A stretch of 64,000 nucleotides of DNA from JAXMCK01 sp046349395 (GTDB taxonomy: Bacteria > Pseudomonadota > Alphaproteobacteria > Geminicoccales > Geminicoccaceae): the NCBI GenBank assembly GCA_046349395.1, contig JAXMCK010000004.1, positions 997,521 through 1,061,520 on the forward strand. The letters run 5' to 3'. Under the pieces are notes generated by a model, which was not told the origin of the DNA, searched no databases, and saw only the letters and a program-made list of their open reading frames with translations. The position numbers and the translations under genes were made by a program. Of this stretch, positions 53,014-61,080 are shown piece after piece. Position 1 is the stretch's first letter. Each line of letters opens with the position of its first letter.

Positions 53014-54972
53014 ATGCAGAGCGAAGCAGCACTCCACGGCGGCGCAAGCACCGCCGTAGCGGACCATGTGGTCGTCCTACCCGACGGGTCCAGCCGAGGC
53101 TTCGCGACCGCGCCCACGGGCATGGAGCTGGCCTCGTCCATCTCGAAGGGCCTCGCCAAGGCCGTCGTCGCCATCGAGGTCGACGGCGAGCTGCGTGACC
53201 TGAGCCGGCCGATCCCCAACGGTGCGAAGGTCCGCCTGATCAAGGCCGAGGATCCGCAGGCGCTGGCCCTCACACGGCACGATGCCGCCCACGTCATGGC
53301 GGAGGCGGTGCAGGACCTCTTCCCCGGCACGCAGGTCACGATCGGCCCCGCGATCGAGAACGGCTTCTACTACGACTTCTACCGTGCCGAGCCCTTCACG
53401 CTCGACGACCTCGCCCGGATCGAGGCGCGGATGGCCGAGATCGTGCGCGAGGACAAGCCGTTCGTCCGCGAGGAGGTGAGCCGCAGCGACGCCCACGCCC
53501 GCTTCAAGGACATGGGCGAGCACTTCAAGCTCGAGCTGCTCGACGCGATCCCGGAGAACGAGCCGGTCACGCTCTACCATCAGGGCGGCTGGTTCGACCT
53601 CTGCCGCGGCCCGCACGGTCCTTCCACGGGCAGGATCGGCGCCTTCAAGCTGATGAAGGTGGCCGGCGCCTACTGGCGTGGCGACGCCCGCAATCCGCAG
53701 CTGCAGCGCATCTACGGCACGGCCTTCGCGTCGAAGAAGGAGCTCGACGCCCATCTCCACCAGCTGGAGGAGGCGGAGCGCCGCGACCATCGCCGCATCG
53801 GTCGCGAGATGGACCTGTTCCACCTCCAGGAAGAGGCTGCGGGCTCCGTCTTCTGGCACCCGCACGGCTGGGTCCTGTGGCGGGCCGTCGAGGACTATAT
53901 CCGCCGCCGGCTGGCCAAGTCCGACTACCGCGAGGTCAGGACACCGCAGCTCGTCGACAAGGTGCTCTGGGAGCAGTCCGGCCACGCCGACAAGTTCGGC
54001 GGCGAGATGTTCTTCGTCGAGACCGAGAGCCGCTCGTTCGCGCTGAAGCCGATGAACTGCCCGTGCCACGTGCAGATCTTCAACCAGACGCTGCACAGCT
54101 ACCGCGACCTGCCGCTGCGGATGGCCGAGTTCGGCTCCTGCCACCGCAACGAGCCTTCCGGCGCCCTGCACGGCATCATGCGCGTGCGCGCCTTCACGCA
54201 GGACGACGCGCACATCTTCTGCACGCCGGACCAGATCACGGCCGAGAGCGTCGCCTTCTGCGAGCTTCTGATGTCCGTCTATCGGGATTTCGGCTTCACC
54301 GACGTGCGGGTGAAGTTCTCCGATCGGCCGCCGGTGCGGGCGGGCTCGGACGAGATCTGGGACAAGGCCGAATCCGCCCTGTGGGCCGCGGTGAAGGCCG
54401 CCGGAATCGAGTGCACGCTGAACCCCGGCGAGGGTGCCTTCTACGGCCCGAAGCTCGAGTTCGTGCTGCGCGACGCCATCGGTCGCGACTGGCAGTGCGG
54501 CACGCTGCAGGTCGACCTCGTCCTGCCCGAGCGGCTGGATGCGAACTATATCGGCCCCGACGGCGCCAAGCACCGACCGGTGATGCTGCACCGGGCCATC
54601 CTGGGCTCGCTGGAGCGCTTCATCGGCATGCTGATCGAGCACCATGCCGGCCGCATGCCGCTCTGGCTGGCCCCGGTGCAGGCCGTGGTGGCGACGATCA
54701 CCAACGAGGCCGACGGCTACGCCGAGGAGGTGACGGCCCGCCTGCGCGCCGCCGGCATCCGGGCCGAGTCGGACACGCGCTCGGACAAGATCGGCTACAA
54801 GGTGCGCGAGCACAGCCTCGCCAAGGTGCCGATGTTGCTGGCCGTCGGCGCCCGCGAGGCGTCCGACCGTACCGTAGCCCTGCGCCGCCTGGGTGGGCAA
54901 GCGCAGGAGACGCTTGCGCTTGACGATTTCGTGGCAATATGTCAGCGCGAGGCGGCACCTCCGGACGCATGA
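53014..54972 (+). CDS. thrS: threonine--tRNA ligase
   Basis: A protein of 652 residues with the order TGS (about 18-80, VVVLPDGSSRGFATAPTG), the editing SAD domain (TRHDAAHVMAEAVQDLFPGT, GGWFDLCRGPHGPSTG) and the class II catalytic core (FALKPMNCPCHVQIFNQTLH, MRVRAFTQDDAHIFC). The C-terminal anticodon-binding domain has LWLAPVQAVVATITNEAD. It charges tRNA-Thr and edits Ser mischarging. A possible TTGACA lies at 52925-52930, but no well-spaced -10 was found. Confidence 0.96.
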   Translation: MQSEAALHGGASTAVADHVVVLPDGSSRGFATAPTGMELASSISKGLAKAVVAIEVDGELRDLSRPIPNGAKVRLIKAEDPQALALTRHDAAHVMAEAVQDLFPGTQVTIGPAIENGFYYDFYRAEPFTLDDLARIEARMAEIVREDKPFVREEVSRSDAHARFKDMGEHFKLELLDAIPENEPVTLYHQGGWFDLCRGPHGPSTGRIGAFKLMKVAGAYWRGDARNPQLQRIYGTAFASKKELDAHLHQLEEAERRDHRRIGREMDLFHLQEEAAGSVFWHPHGWVLWRAVEDYIRRRLAKSDYREVRTPQLVDKVLWEQSGHADKFGGEMFFVETESRSFALKPMNCPCHVQIFNQTLHSYRDLPLRMAEFGSCHRNEPSGALHGIMRVRAFTQDDAHIFCTPDQITAESVAFCELLMSVYRDFGFTDVRVKFSDRPPVRAGSDEIWDKAESALWAAVKAAGIECTLNPGEGAFYGPKLEFVLRDAIGRDWQCGTLQVDLVLPERLDANYIGPDGAKHRPVMLHRAILGSLERFIGMLIEHHAGRMPLWLAPVQAVVATITNEADGYAEEVTARLRAAGIRAESDTRSDKIGYKVREHSLAKVPMLLAVGAREASDRTVALRRLGGQAQETLALDDFVAICQREAAPPDA

Positions 54973-55006
54973 GCGCTTCGTGGGGAATGTCATGATCGGC
55001 AGGTCC

Positions 55007-55038
55007 GGGGTCGCTCCGCTGTGCGGGACGGCCCCTTT
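55007..55038 (+). terminator. hairpin between thrS and infC
   Basis: GGGGTCGCTCCGC (55007-55019) pairs with GCGGGACGGCCCC (55023-55035) around a TGT loop, with two G-U pairs and one mismatch, followed by TTT. It could be a terminator or attenuator that separates thrS from infC. The distance to infC is only about 30 bases, so it could also act on infC expression. Confidence 0.5.
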
Positions 55039-55068
55039 CGTGCCTGAAACGGAGCAGCAGACCTGAAT

Positions 55069-55596
55069 ATGTCGAGCGCGGCACCACGCGACGAGGAACA
55101 TAGAATCAACGGCCGGATCGATGCCCGCGAGGTGCGTCTGATCGACCAGAGCGGGAACATGATCGGCATCGTGCACATTCGCGATGCCATGACCCGCGCC
55201 GACGAGGCCGGGCTCGATCTGGTCGAGATCGCCCCGACCGCGCAGCCGCCGGTCTGCAAGATCCTCGACTACGGCAAGTTCAAGTACGAGACCCAGAAGA
55301 AGGCGAACATCGCCCGAAAGAAGCAGCGCGTCATCGAGATCAAGGAGATCAAGATGCGCCCGGGCATCGACGACAACGACTACGACATCAAGATGAAGAA
55401 GGTGCACGAGTTCCTGGAGGAAGGTGACAAGGTGAAGATCACCTTGCGCTTCCGGGGACGCGAGATGGCGCACCAGCACCTGGCGACGACGCTGATCGAT
55501 CGGATCAAGACCGATACCGAGCCGTTGGCCAAGGTCGAGCAGATGCCGAAGTTCGAGGGTCGCCAGATGGTGATGGTCCTGGCCCCGCTGAAGTGA
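55069..55596 (+). CDS. infC: translation initiation factor IF-3
   Basis: A protein of 175 residues. N-domain is HRINGRIDAREVRLIDQSG, the linker region is KILDYGKFKYETQKKAN (diagnostic), and the C-domain includes IEIKEIKMRPGIDDNDYDIK and VKITLRFRGREMAHQ. IF-3 checks start codons on the 30S subunit. The ATG at 55069 is used, although infC often starts at ATT in other bacteria. The following aminopeptidase gene's GTG overlaps its stop. Confidence 0.96.
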   Translation: MSSAAPRDEEHRINGRIDAREVRLIDQSGNMIGIVHIRDAMTRADEAGLDLVEIAPTAQPPVCKILDYGKFKYETQKKANIARKKQRVIEIKEIKMRPGIDDNDYDIKMKKVHEFLEEGDKVKITLRFRGREMAHQHLATTLIDRIKTDTEPLAKVEQMPKFEGRQMVMVLAPLK

Positions 55597-57377
55597 CGGC
55601 CGCGCACGCGGCCCGTCTCGCCGCCGTCCGCAAGGTCCTGGCAGAACGGGGCGTCGACGGCTTCTTCCTCCCCCGCACCGACGAGCACGGCAGCGAGTAT
55701 CTGCCGGCCGACGCCGAACGCGTCGCCTGGCTGACCGGCTTCACCGGCTCGGCCGGGCAGGTCGTCGTGCTGATGGACAAGGCCGCCGTGTTCAGCGACG
55801 GCCGCTACACGGTCCAGCTGGCGGCCCAGGTCGACGAGGCGCTGTTCGAGCGCCGCCACAGCATCGAGCAGCCGGCCAGCAAGTGGATCGAGGAGCACCT
55901 GCCCGAGGGCGGCCGCCTCGGCTACGACCCGTTCCTCATGCGTCGGGCCGAGAAGGAGCGCCTGGAGACCGTCGTCGCCGCACGCGGCGGTACGCTGGTC
56001 GCCCTCGACCGCAATCCCATCGACGAGGCCTGGACCGACCGCCCCGCAGCACCCGTCGGCCAGACGCAACGTCTCGACGACCGCTGGACCGGCGAGAGCA
56101 GTGCGCACAAACGCACCCGCATCGCCGCCGATCTCGTCGCCAAGGGTGCGGACGAGCTTCTCCTCACCTCGCCCGACTCGATCGCCTGGCTTCTCAACGT
56201 CCGCGGCAGCGACATCCCCTTCAACCCGCTCTGTCTCAGCTATGCGCTGCTCGGTGCCGACGGCACCTGCCGCTGGTTCGTCGACGAGCGGAAGCTGGCC
56301 CCGGACCTGGCGCTCGAGAACGCGATCTCGGTCGAGCCCCAGGAACGCCTGCTGTCCTCGCTGGACAGCCTCGGCAAGTCGGGCTCGAAGGTCCTGGTCG
56401 ACCCCGCCGAGGTCCATGTCGGCTTCCTCGACCGGCTGCACGCCGCGGGCGCCCGCCTGATCGAGGGCGACAATCCGATCGTGCTGGCCAAGGCCTGCAA
56501 GAACGCGGTCGAGATCGAGGGTGCAGTCGAGGCCCAGATCCGGGACGGAGCCGCCCTGGTCCGTTTCCTCGCCTGGCTCGACCGGCAGCCCCACGACGGC
56601 AGCCTGGACGAGATCGGTGCCGCCAGGAAGCTGGACGAGGAGCGCGCCCGCGATCCCCTCTTCCGCGGGCCCAGCTTCGGCTCGATCTCGGCCCACGGCC
56701 CCAACGCCGCCCTGCCCCACTATCATTCCGCCCCGGAGAGCAACCGTCCCCTGACGGGCGGCACGCTCTACCTCATCGACTCCGGCGGCCAGTATCTCGA
56801 CGCCACCACCGACGTCACCCGCACGGTCGCCCTGGGCCAGCCCTCGGCCGAGATGTGCCACCGTTTCACGCTCGTCCTGAAGGGCATGATCGCCATCGCC
56901 ACCGCGGTCTTTCCCGAGGGCACCACCGGCGCCCAGCTCGATTCCTTCGCCCGCGCCGCCCTCTGGCGCGAGGGCCTCGACTTCGACCACGGCACCGGCC
57001 ACGGTGTGGGCGCTTATCTCTGCGTCCACGAGGGCCCGGCCCGCATCTCGAAGGCCGGCACCGGCACCGCGCTGAAGCCCGGCATGATCCTTTCGGACGA
57101 GCCCGGCTACTACAAGCTCGGTGCTTACGGCATCCGGATAGAGAACCTCGTCGCCGTCGAGGCCCGCGGCAAGCCGGAGGGTGCCGACAAGAACCTCCTG
57201 GGCTTCCGCACCCTCACTCTGGCCCCCATCGACCGCCGCCTGATCGTCCCGGACCTCCTCACCCCCGACGAGCGCACCTGGCTCGACGGCTACCATGCCC
57301 ACGTCCGTGACAAGCTCTCCCCGCTGCTGGGCGCCGAGGACCGGGCCTGGCTGGAGGCCGCGACGGCAGCACTTTAA
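55593..57377 (+). CDS. Xaa-Pro aminopeptidase (M24B family)
   Basis: A protein of 594 residues. The two creatinase-N-type domains occupy the first ~300 residues, then the pita-bread M24 domain. Metal ligands are visible: LIDSGGQYLDATTDVTRTVA (two Asp), GTGHGVGAYLCVHEGP (His), ILSDEPGYYKLGAYGIRIEN (two Glu). It removes N-terminal residues before Pro. GTG 55593 overlaps infC's stop. Longer than E. coli PepP (about 440) and like the 600-residue eukaryote-type form. Confidence 0.9.
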   Translation: MTAAHAARLAAVRKVLAERGVDGFFLPRTDEHGSEYLPADAERVAWLTGFTGSAGQVVVLMDKAAVFSDGRYTVQLAAQVDEALFERRHSIEQPASKWIEEHLPEGGRLGYDPFLMRRAEKERLETVVAARGGTLVALDRNPIDEAWTDRPAAPVGQTQRLDDRWTGESSAHKRTRIAADLVAKGADELLLTSPDSIAWLLNVRGSDIPFNPLCLSYALLGADGTCRWFVDERKLAPDLALENAISVEPQERLLSSLDSLGKSGSKVLVDPAEVHVGFLDRLHAAGARLIEGDNPIVLAKACKNAVEIEGAVEAQIRDGAALVRFLAWLDRQPHDGSLDEIGAARKLDEERARDPLFRGPSFGSISAHGPNAALPHYHSAPESNRPLTGGTLYLIDSGGQYLDATTDVTRTVALGQPSAEMCHRFTLVLKGMIAIATAVFPEGTTGAQLDSFARAALWREGLDFDHGTGHGVGAYLCVHEGPARISKAGTGTALKPGMILSDEPGYYKLGAYGIRIENLVAVEARGKPEGADKNLLGFRTLTLAPIDRRLIVPDLLTPDERTWLDGYHAHVRDKLSPLLGAEDRAWLEAATAAL

Positions 57378-57793
57378 GGATCCGTCGCTTCGGGTCCGGA
57401 CCGCGCCGCGACGGCGATGTCGGTGCGGGCGAAATGGTCCCCTACGAAGAGCAGCGGACAGTCGCGACTTCTCGCCAGCGCATTGGGAAACAGATCGCCG
57501 AAATTGAGGCCGGCCGGGTGCCGTCCCTTGCCGAACCGTCGAAAGGCGTCGCGGGCAATCTCGACCTGTGTGCCGCCGACGGGTTCCTGTTTCAGATCTA
57601 GGCTGCGGATGAGTTCGTCGAGCGCGGTCTCACCCTCGTCGCCGAGACGCGCCCTGATGACCATCGAGACCTCGATGATACTCGCAGCGGAAACGAGCGC
57701 AGATTCGGCCGACGCGATCGTCTCCAACAGCGCCTCCCAGCCGGACTCACGCAGGAGGATCGAAACCAGAGCCGAACTGTCGACGACGATCAA
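57374..57793 (-). CDS. vapC: VapC-type PIN-domain toxin
   Basis: A protein of 139 residues from TTG 57793. The PIN fold shows IVVDSSALVSILLRESGWEA (first Asp), SAASIIEVSMVIRARLGDE (Glu), and LNFGDLFPNALARSRDCPLL (Asp). VapC toxins are ribonucleases. The TTG start overlaps the TGA of vapB (TTGA), so translation is coupled. The 3' end overlaps the aminopeptidase stop in TTTAA. Confidence 0.88.
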   Translation of the reverse strand: MIVVDSSALVSILLRESGWEALLETIASAESALVSAASIIEVSMVIRARLGDEGETALDELIRSLDLKQEPVGGTQVEIARDAFRRFGKGRHPAGLNFGDLFPNALARSRDCPLLFVGDHFARTDIAVAARSGPEATDP

Positions 57794-58050
57794 CGCGGCA
57801 GGCCGTCGGCATCGTAGCCCAGAATCTCGTCGGGCGAACGCGGGTCGAGCACCGGCAGCCGGGCCACCTGCTCCTGGATCGCCTTGACCGCTTCGATCCT
57901 GCGCCGCCGCTCGTCCGCTCCGGCACGCCGTGTACGCGCGAGCCGCTCGGCGAGCGCGACGCGGATCGCCTGCGTCATCGTCTCGCCGGTCGCTGCGGCC
58001 AACTCGCGAGCGAGCCTGTCCGTCTCCGGGTCGCGGATGGAAAGGGCCAA
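57790..58050 (-). CDS. vapB: VapB-type antitoxin (PSK/AbrB-like)
   Basis: About 86 residues from TTG 58050, with AGAGGG some seven bases upstream. The family opening LALSIRDPETDRLARELAAA begins right at this start. ETMTQAIRVALAERLARTRR is helical and basic, and the acidic tail ends in DEILGYDADGLPR, the toxin-binding part. Binds DNA as dimer and represses its own operon, likely at the palindrome 58081-58096. Confidence 0.87.
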   Translation of the reverse strand: MALSIRDPETDRLARELAAATGETMTQAIRVALAERLARTRRAGADERRRRIEAVKAIQEQVARLPVLDPRSPDEILGYDADGLPR

Positions 58051-58080
58051 GGCACACCCTCTGGGTACATACAACTCGGC

Positions 58081-58096
58081 GTTCGTATATACGAAC
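58081..58096. promoter_or_regulatory. palindromic operator upstream of vapBC
   Basis: The 16-base GTTCGTATATACGAAC is a perfect palindrome located 31 bases upstream of the vapB TTG. Nearby, GGGTACATACAAC (about 58063-58075) resembles a half-site (GTACATAC). TA operators are commonly of this type, and the AT-rich centre could overlap a -10 element. Binding is inferred from the position. Confidence 0.6.
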
Positions 58097-58424
58097 GGCG
58101 ATCGCCACTCCATACGGATGTCTGCAACCCCCATCATCCGGCACGATCATGGGATCCTGCACGGCTTCGGCGCCGGCCGGCCGCGATCACCGTCGCGAAG
58201 TCTGACGAGCGCGCCTTCCCATGACACGGCCGGTGGTGTGACTTCCGCCCCGCGCCGGCGGGGATCCGGGGTCACAGTCCGGCGGAGCGTATTCGCTCCA
58301 TAGGCGAGCCCCCGACGAGCCATCCAACCGAAGCGGTCGAGGCCGACCCGGATCGCGACACCCGGGGTCCTGCCGCCACCGCCGCCGTGCAACGATGTCC
58401 GCCGAACGGGGTTCCGGTCGGGCA
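58097..58424. other. intergenic region between vapBC and the Pro-rich protein gene
   Basis: About 330 bases without a convincing gene. It contains a hairpin GGAGCG / CGCTCC with loop TATT at 58284-58299 and a GC-rich hairpin CCCCGC / GCGGGG near 58248-58263. No clear promoter identified. Confidence 0.35.
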
Positions 58425-59840
58425 ATGGCGGGCGACGTAACGACACGAAGCACCATCGACGGCATCGCGCCGAGGCCGCCCGACGCCGCCGAGCTCACGA
58501 GGCGCTACGGTGCCACCCTGCGCGCGATGCTGGTCCGTGCCCTCGGCGACGAGGCCAGGGCGGAGCGCGCCCTCCCGGGCCTGCTCCACGAACTCGCCCG
58601 CCGCGCCGCCCGCCCGCCCGCCGGCGTCCCGCTCGACGACCTGGTCTACGGCCACGCCCGCCGCTGGATCGCCGAGCTCGCGAACGTGCCGGCCGTGCGC
58701 CCCGCACCTCCCATCGAAGCCCCACCAGGGATGTCCGCCGTCGAGGCACCACCGCCGGCACCCGCCGCCGATCCACCTCCCTCTGCCGCGTCACCACCGC
58801 CGCCACCCCGCGAGCTGCGCGTCCAGATCCCCACCCAGCGCCTGCCCGAGGAACCGGAGCCGAAGCCCCGTGGCCGTTTCCTCCTCTGGCTCCTGGCCGG
58901 CCTCCTGCTGATGGCCGTCACGGCACTCGCGACCCGCTTCGGGCTCGAACAGTGGGGCCTGCTGCCGGACGCCCTCCGCACGGCCCCGCCGCCCGCGGCC
59001 ACCGCAACAGCACCCGAGACCGCACCACCTCTCCCCGACACGGCGCCGCCGCCGCCACCCACCGCGGCCACGATCGAGCCCCCTCCGCCCCCCGAGGCGC
59101 CAGCACCCGCCGCGCCTGCGCCGCTCGCCGAACCGCCCCAGGCCGAGGCACCGACCCAGCCGCCCCCGCCCGCAGCGATCCCCGAACCGTCGCAGGACGA
59201 AGCGCCCGCTGCGGCGGCGCCACCACCAGCACCGCCGGCCGAACCCGCCGCCGCGGCGCCGCCCCAGCCGTCCCCACCGCCCGCGATCACGCCGCCCTGG
59301 CCCCGAGCCGCGCCACCGCCGCCCTCACCCGCAGCCCTCCCCGAGCCGCCGCAGGACGAAGCGCCCGCATCGGCGGCGCCACCTCCGGCACCGCCGCCCG
59401 AGCCCGCCGTCGAGGCCCCGGCGCCCCTGGCGCCCCCACCGGCTCCCGCGGTCGAGCCCGCAGCCCCGCCCGCCGCCGAGCCGCCGCCCGCTGTGAGCCC
59501 GAACGTCCGGCTGGGCCCGCCCGGCACGCCCCGCGTCTACCTCCACTACACCTCGGACGACGCGAACGGTGCCGCGATCGCCGAGGCGCTGGCGGCCCGC
59601 ATCCGCGAGCAGGGCATCACCGTCGCCGGCATCCGCCCGGTCCCCTTCGTCATCGGCTCCGGCAGCGTGCGCTACTACTACGACGCCGACGCGGCGCTGG
59701 CCCGGAACCTCGCCGACATCTGCAACGCCGAGGCCGACCCGCCGCTGTGCGCCCGGGGTGCCCTCGACTTCCAGAGCTTCACCCCGCCGCCGTTGGCCGG
59801 CACCGTCGAAGTCTGGATCGCCGACCGTCAGGGTCGCTGA
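58425..59840 (+). CDS. Pro/Ala-rich membrane protein with LytR_C-like domain
   Basis: About 471 residues from ATG 58425; ATG 58395 is an alternative. Residues ~10-85 are helical (AAELTRRYGATLRAMLVRAL) and recall sigma-70 region 2, perhaps a decayed copy; this is a guess. One transmembrane helix (FLLWLLAGLLLMAVTALATR, about 149-170) is followed by about 175 Pro/Ala-rich residues, including two 26-residue copies. The C-terminal 110 residues form a compact domain (RVYLHYTSDDANGAAIAEAL; SVRYYYDADAALARNLADIC) resembling LytR_C-type domains. Likely a cell-envelope protein with a wall-spanning arm; function unknown. Confidence 0.68.
   Translation: MAGDVTTRSTIDGIAPRPPDAAELTRRYGATLRAMLVRALGDEARAERALPGLLHELARRAARPPAGVPLDDLVYGHARRWIAELANVPAVRPAPPIEAPPGMSAVEAPPPAPAADPPPSAASPPPPPRELRVQIPTQRLPEEPEPKPRGRFLLWLLAGLLLMAVTALATRFGLEQWGLLPDALRTAPPPAATATAPETAPPLPDTAPPPPPTAATIEPPPPPEAPAPAAPAPLAEPPQAEAPTQPPPPAAIPEPSQDEAPAAAAPPPAPPAEPAAAAPPQPSPPPAITPPWPRAAPPPPSPAALPEPPQDEAPASAAPPPAPPPEPAVEAPAPLAPPPAPAVEPAAPPAAEPPPAVSPNVRLGPPGTPRVYLHYTSDDANGAAIAEALAARIREQGITVAGIRPVPFVIGSGSVRYYYDADAALARNLADICNAEADPPLCARGALDFQSFTPPPLAGTVEVWIADRQGR
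59172..59408 (+). repeat. two 78-bp imperfect direct repeats in the Pro-rich arm
   Basis: Copies 59172-59249 and 59331-59408 are offset by 159 bases (53 codons, in frame). Both encode PQDEAPA-like units. They suggest a slippage or duplication history within the arm. Confidence 0.7.
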
Positions 59841-59935
59841 AGGGGGCACGGGACCCGACGGTAAGGCGAAGCCGTAACAACCTCGGCACCTCGCATCCCT
59901 GGTAGAACGCTCCCGTCAGGACTCGGAGACCTCTC

Positions 59936-60165
59936 TTGAACCATCGCTATCACATCGACCTGTTCTAGTCCGATGACGATGGCTGCTGGATCGCCGACGT
60001 GCCCGACCTCACCTACTGCTCGGCGCACGGCCCCACGCCGGAAGCCGCACTGCGCGAGGTCGAGACGGCAATCGAGGCGTAGCTCGACGTACCTGCTGCC
60101 GATGGCCGCGAACCGCCGCCCGCCCGCTACAGGCAGCCATCTATGCGAGGCACGCGGCAGCGTAG
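59936..60165 (+). pseudogene. decayed hicB-type antitoxin gene
   Basis: Starting at TTG 59936 the frame reads NHRYHIDLF, TAG, SDDDGCWIADVPDLTYCSAH, then GPTPEAALREVETAIEA, TAG, LDVPA. This is the HicB/UPF0150 pattern, in which both TAG codons (59966-59968 and 60080-60082) stand where family members have Trp. A later frameshift near 60131 switches to a frame reading AAIYARHAAA and stop at 60163-60165, like the HicB C-terminus. No hicA partner is visible upstream. A one-base TGG to TAG change would explain each amber. Confidence 0.72.
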
Positions 60166-60225
60166 CCGTCGGGGGTTTCTAGTCTGCCTTTATGGTGCCC
60201 GGTACCGTCGACCGCGAGAAAGCTC

Positions 60226-61077
60226 TCATCGTCTGGAGAATTGGTCCAGAGTTGACGCAAACCAAGGTTCATTTTTTCTCAACCAATGACGTGCGAGCTG
60301 CACTTTCATTTGCTCCTTATTGCCTCTATAGGTTAACTGATTTATTAGAAAAGCATGCACTGGCGGCAAAACATAATCCTTTCCAGATATCCACTTTTGA
60401 GGCTTAATTGTCTTTGAGCGCCTTCTCACTATCCTTAGCTCAAATAAGAACGCACTTCGTCCAACGGTTGCCTCGATCTCTCGTGCAACTTGCCGCATGC
60501 GGGCTCGGATGCGGGCTGCGCATAGCTCCTCCGCCCCAGGTTTGCATAGCCGCACCACCGAATAACTAACAGTAACTGCAGAACAGTTTAGCTCTTGGGC
60601 AACTGCGTACAAAACAAATAAGGGCGCAAGTCGCTTATATATCAATTCGATCATGTCGTTAAATTTATATGTTTTTCTGATATGAGACTCCACCATCACA
60701 GGATTGCTATCCATCGCAATGTTCACGAAGCCTTCTGTCGAAAGGAGCAGATTCTCAATGCAGTAAGCACGCAACCTGTAAAGATATTTGAGGCGGGGCT
60801 TCTTCTTGTTCAAAATATAATCAAAGTCGGCATCTATGATGTACAATTTTTTTCGACCGTCATTTGCTTGATCGCTACTGCATGCTCGCAAAACCATTTC
60901 TCTACCGCCAAGCAAATTTACACTTTTAAATTTGACATGAGGTTCAAGCAAACGTCGAATTATCAAGTACCACATATTGTGATTTGCTGTGTCTTCTACA
61001 TAAATCTCCACATCATTGTAGCTCCGCTTCAAAAAGCCACGAGCACGAGTAGCCGCTACAGAATGACGTGGTGGCAT
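60226..61077 (-). CDS. DUF4435/TOPRIM-like protein (AriB-like)
   Basis: A protein of 283 residues. The TOPRIM acidic residues are visible: EIYVEDTANHNMWY (Glu28) and LYIIDADFDYIL (D82, D84, D86), followed by LRAYCIENLLL (Glu108), a DUF4435 pattern. A helical C-terminal half follows with no recognised domain. ATG 61077 is three bases after the stop of the ATPase gene. In PARIS systems, AriB is a DUF4435 TOPRIM effector that is released from the ATPase scaffold when a phage trigger is sensed and cleaves tRNA; that role here is inference. Base composition is much lower in GC than the flanking genes. Confidence 0.78.
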   Translation of the reverse strand: MPPRHSVAATRARGFLKRSYNDVEIYVEDTANHNMWYLIIRRLLEPHVKFKSVNLLGGREMVLRACSSDQANDGRKKLYIIDADFDYILNKKKPRLKYLYRLRAYCIENLLLSTEGFVNIAMDSNPVMVESHIRKTYKFNDMIELIYKRLAPLFVLYAVAQELNCSAVTVSYSVVRLCKPGAEELCAARIRARMRQVAREIEATVGRSAFLFELRIVRRRSKTIKPQKWISGKDYVLPPVHAFLINQLTYRGNKEQMKVQLARHWLRKNEPWFASTLDQFSRR

Positions 61078-61080
61078 CGA

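Noticed and set aside
60192..60407. A 71-codon plus-strand frame
   Set aside because: It is antisense to the end of the DUF4435 gene and straddles the GC transition; no support.
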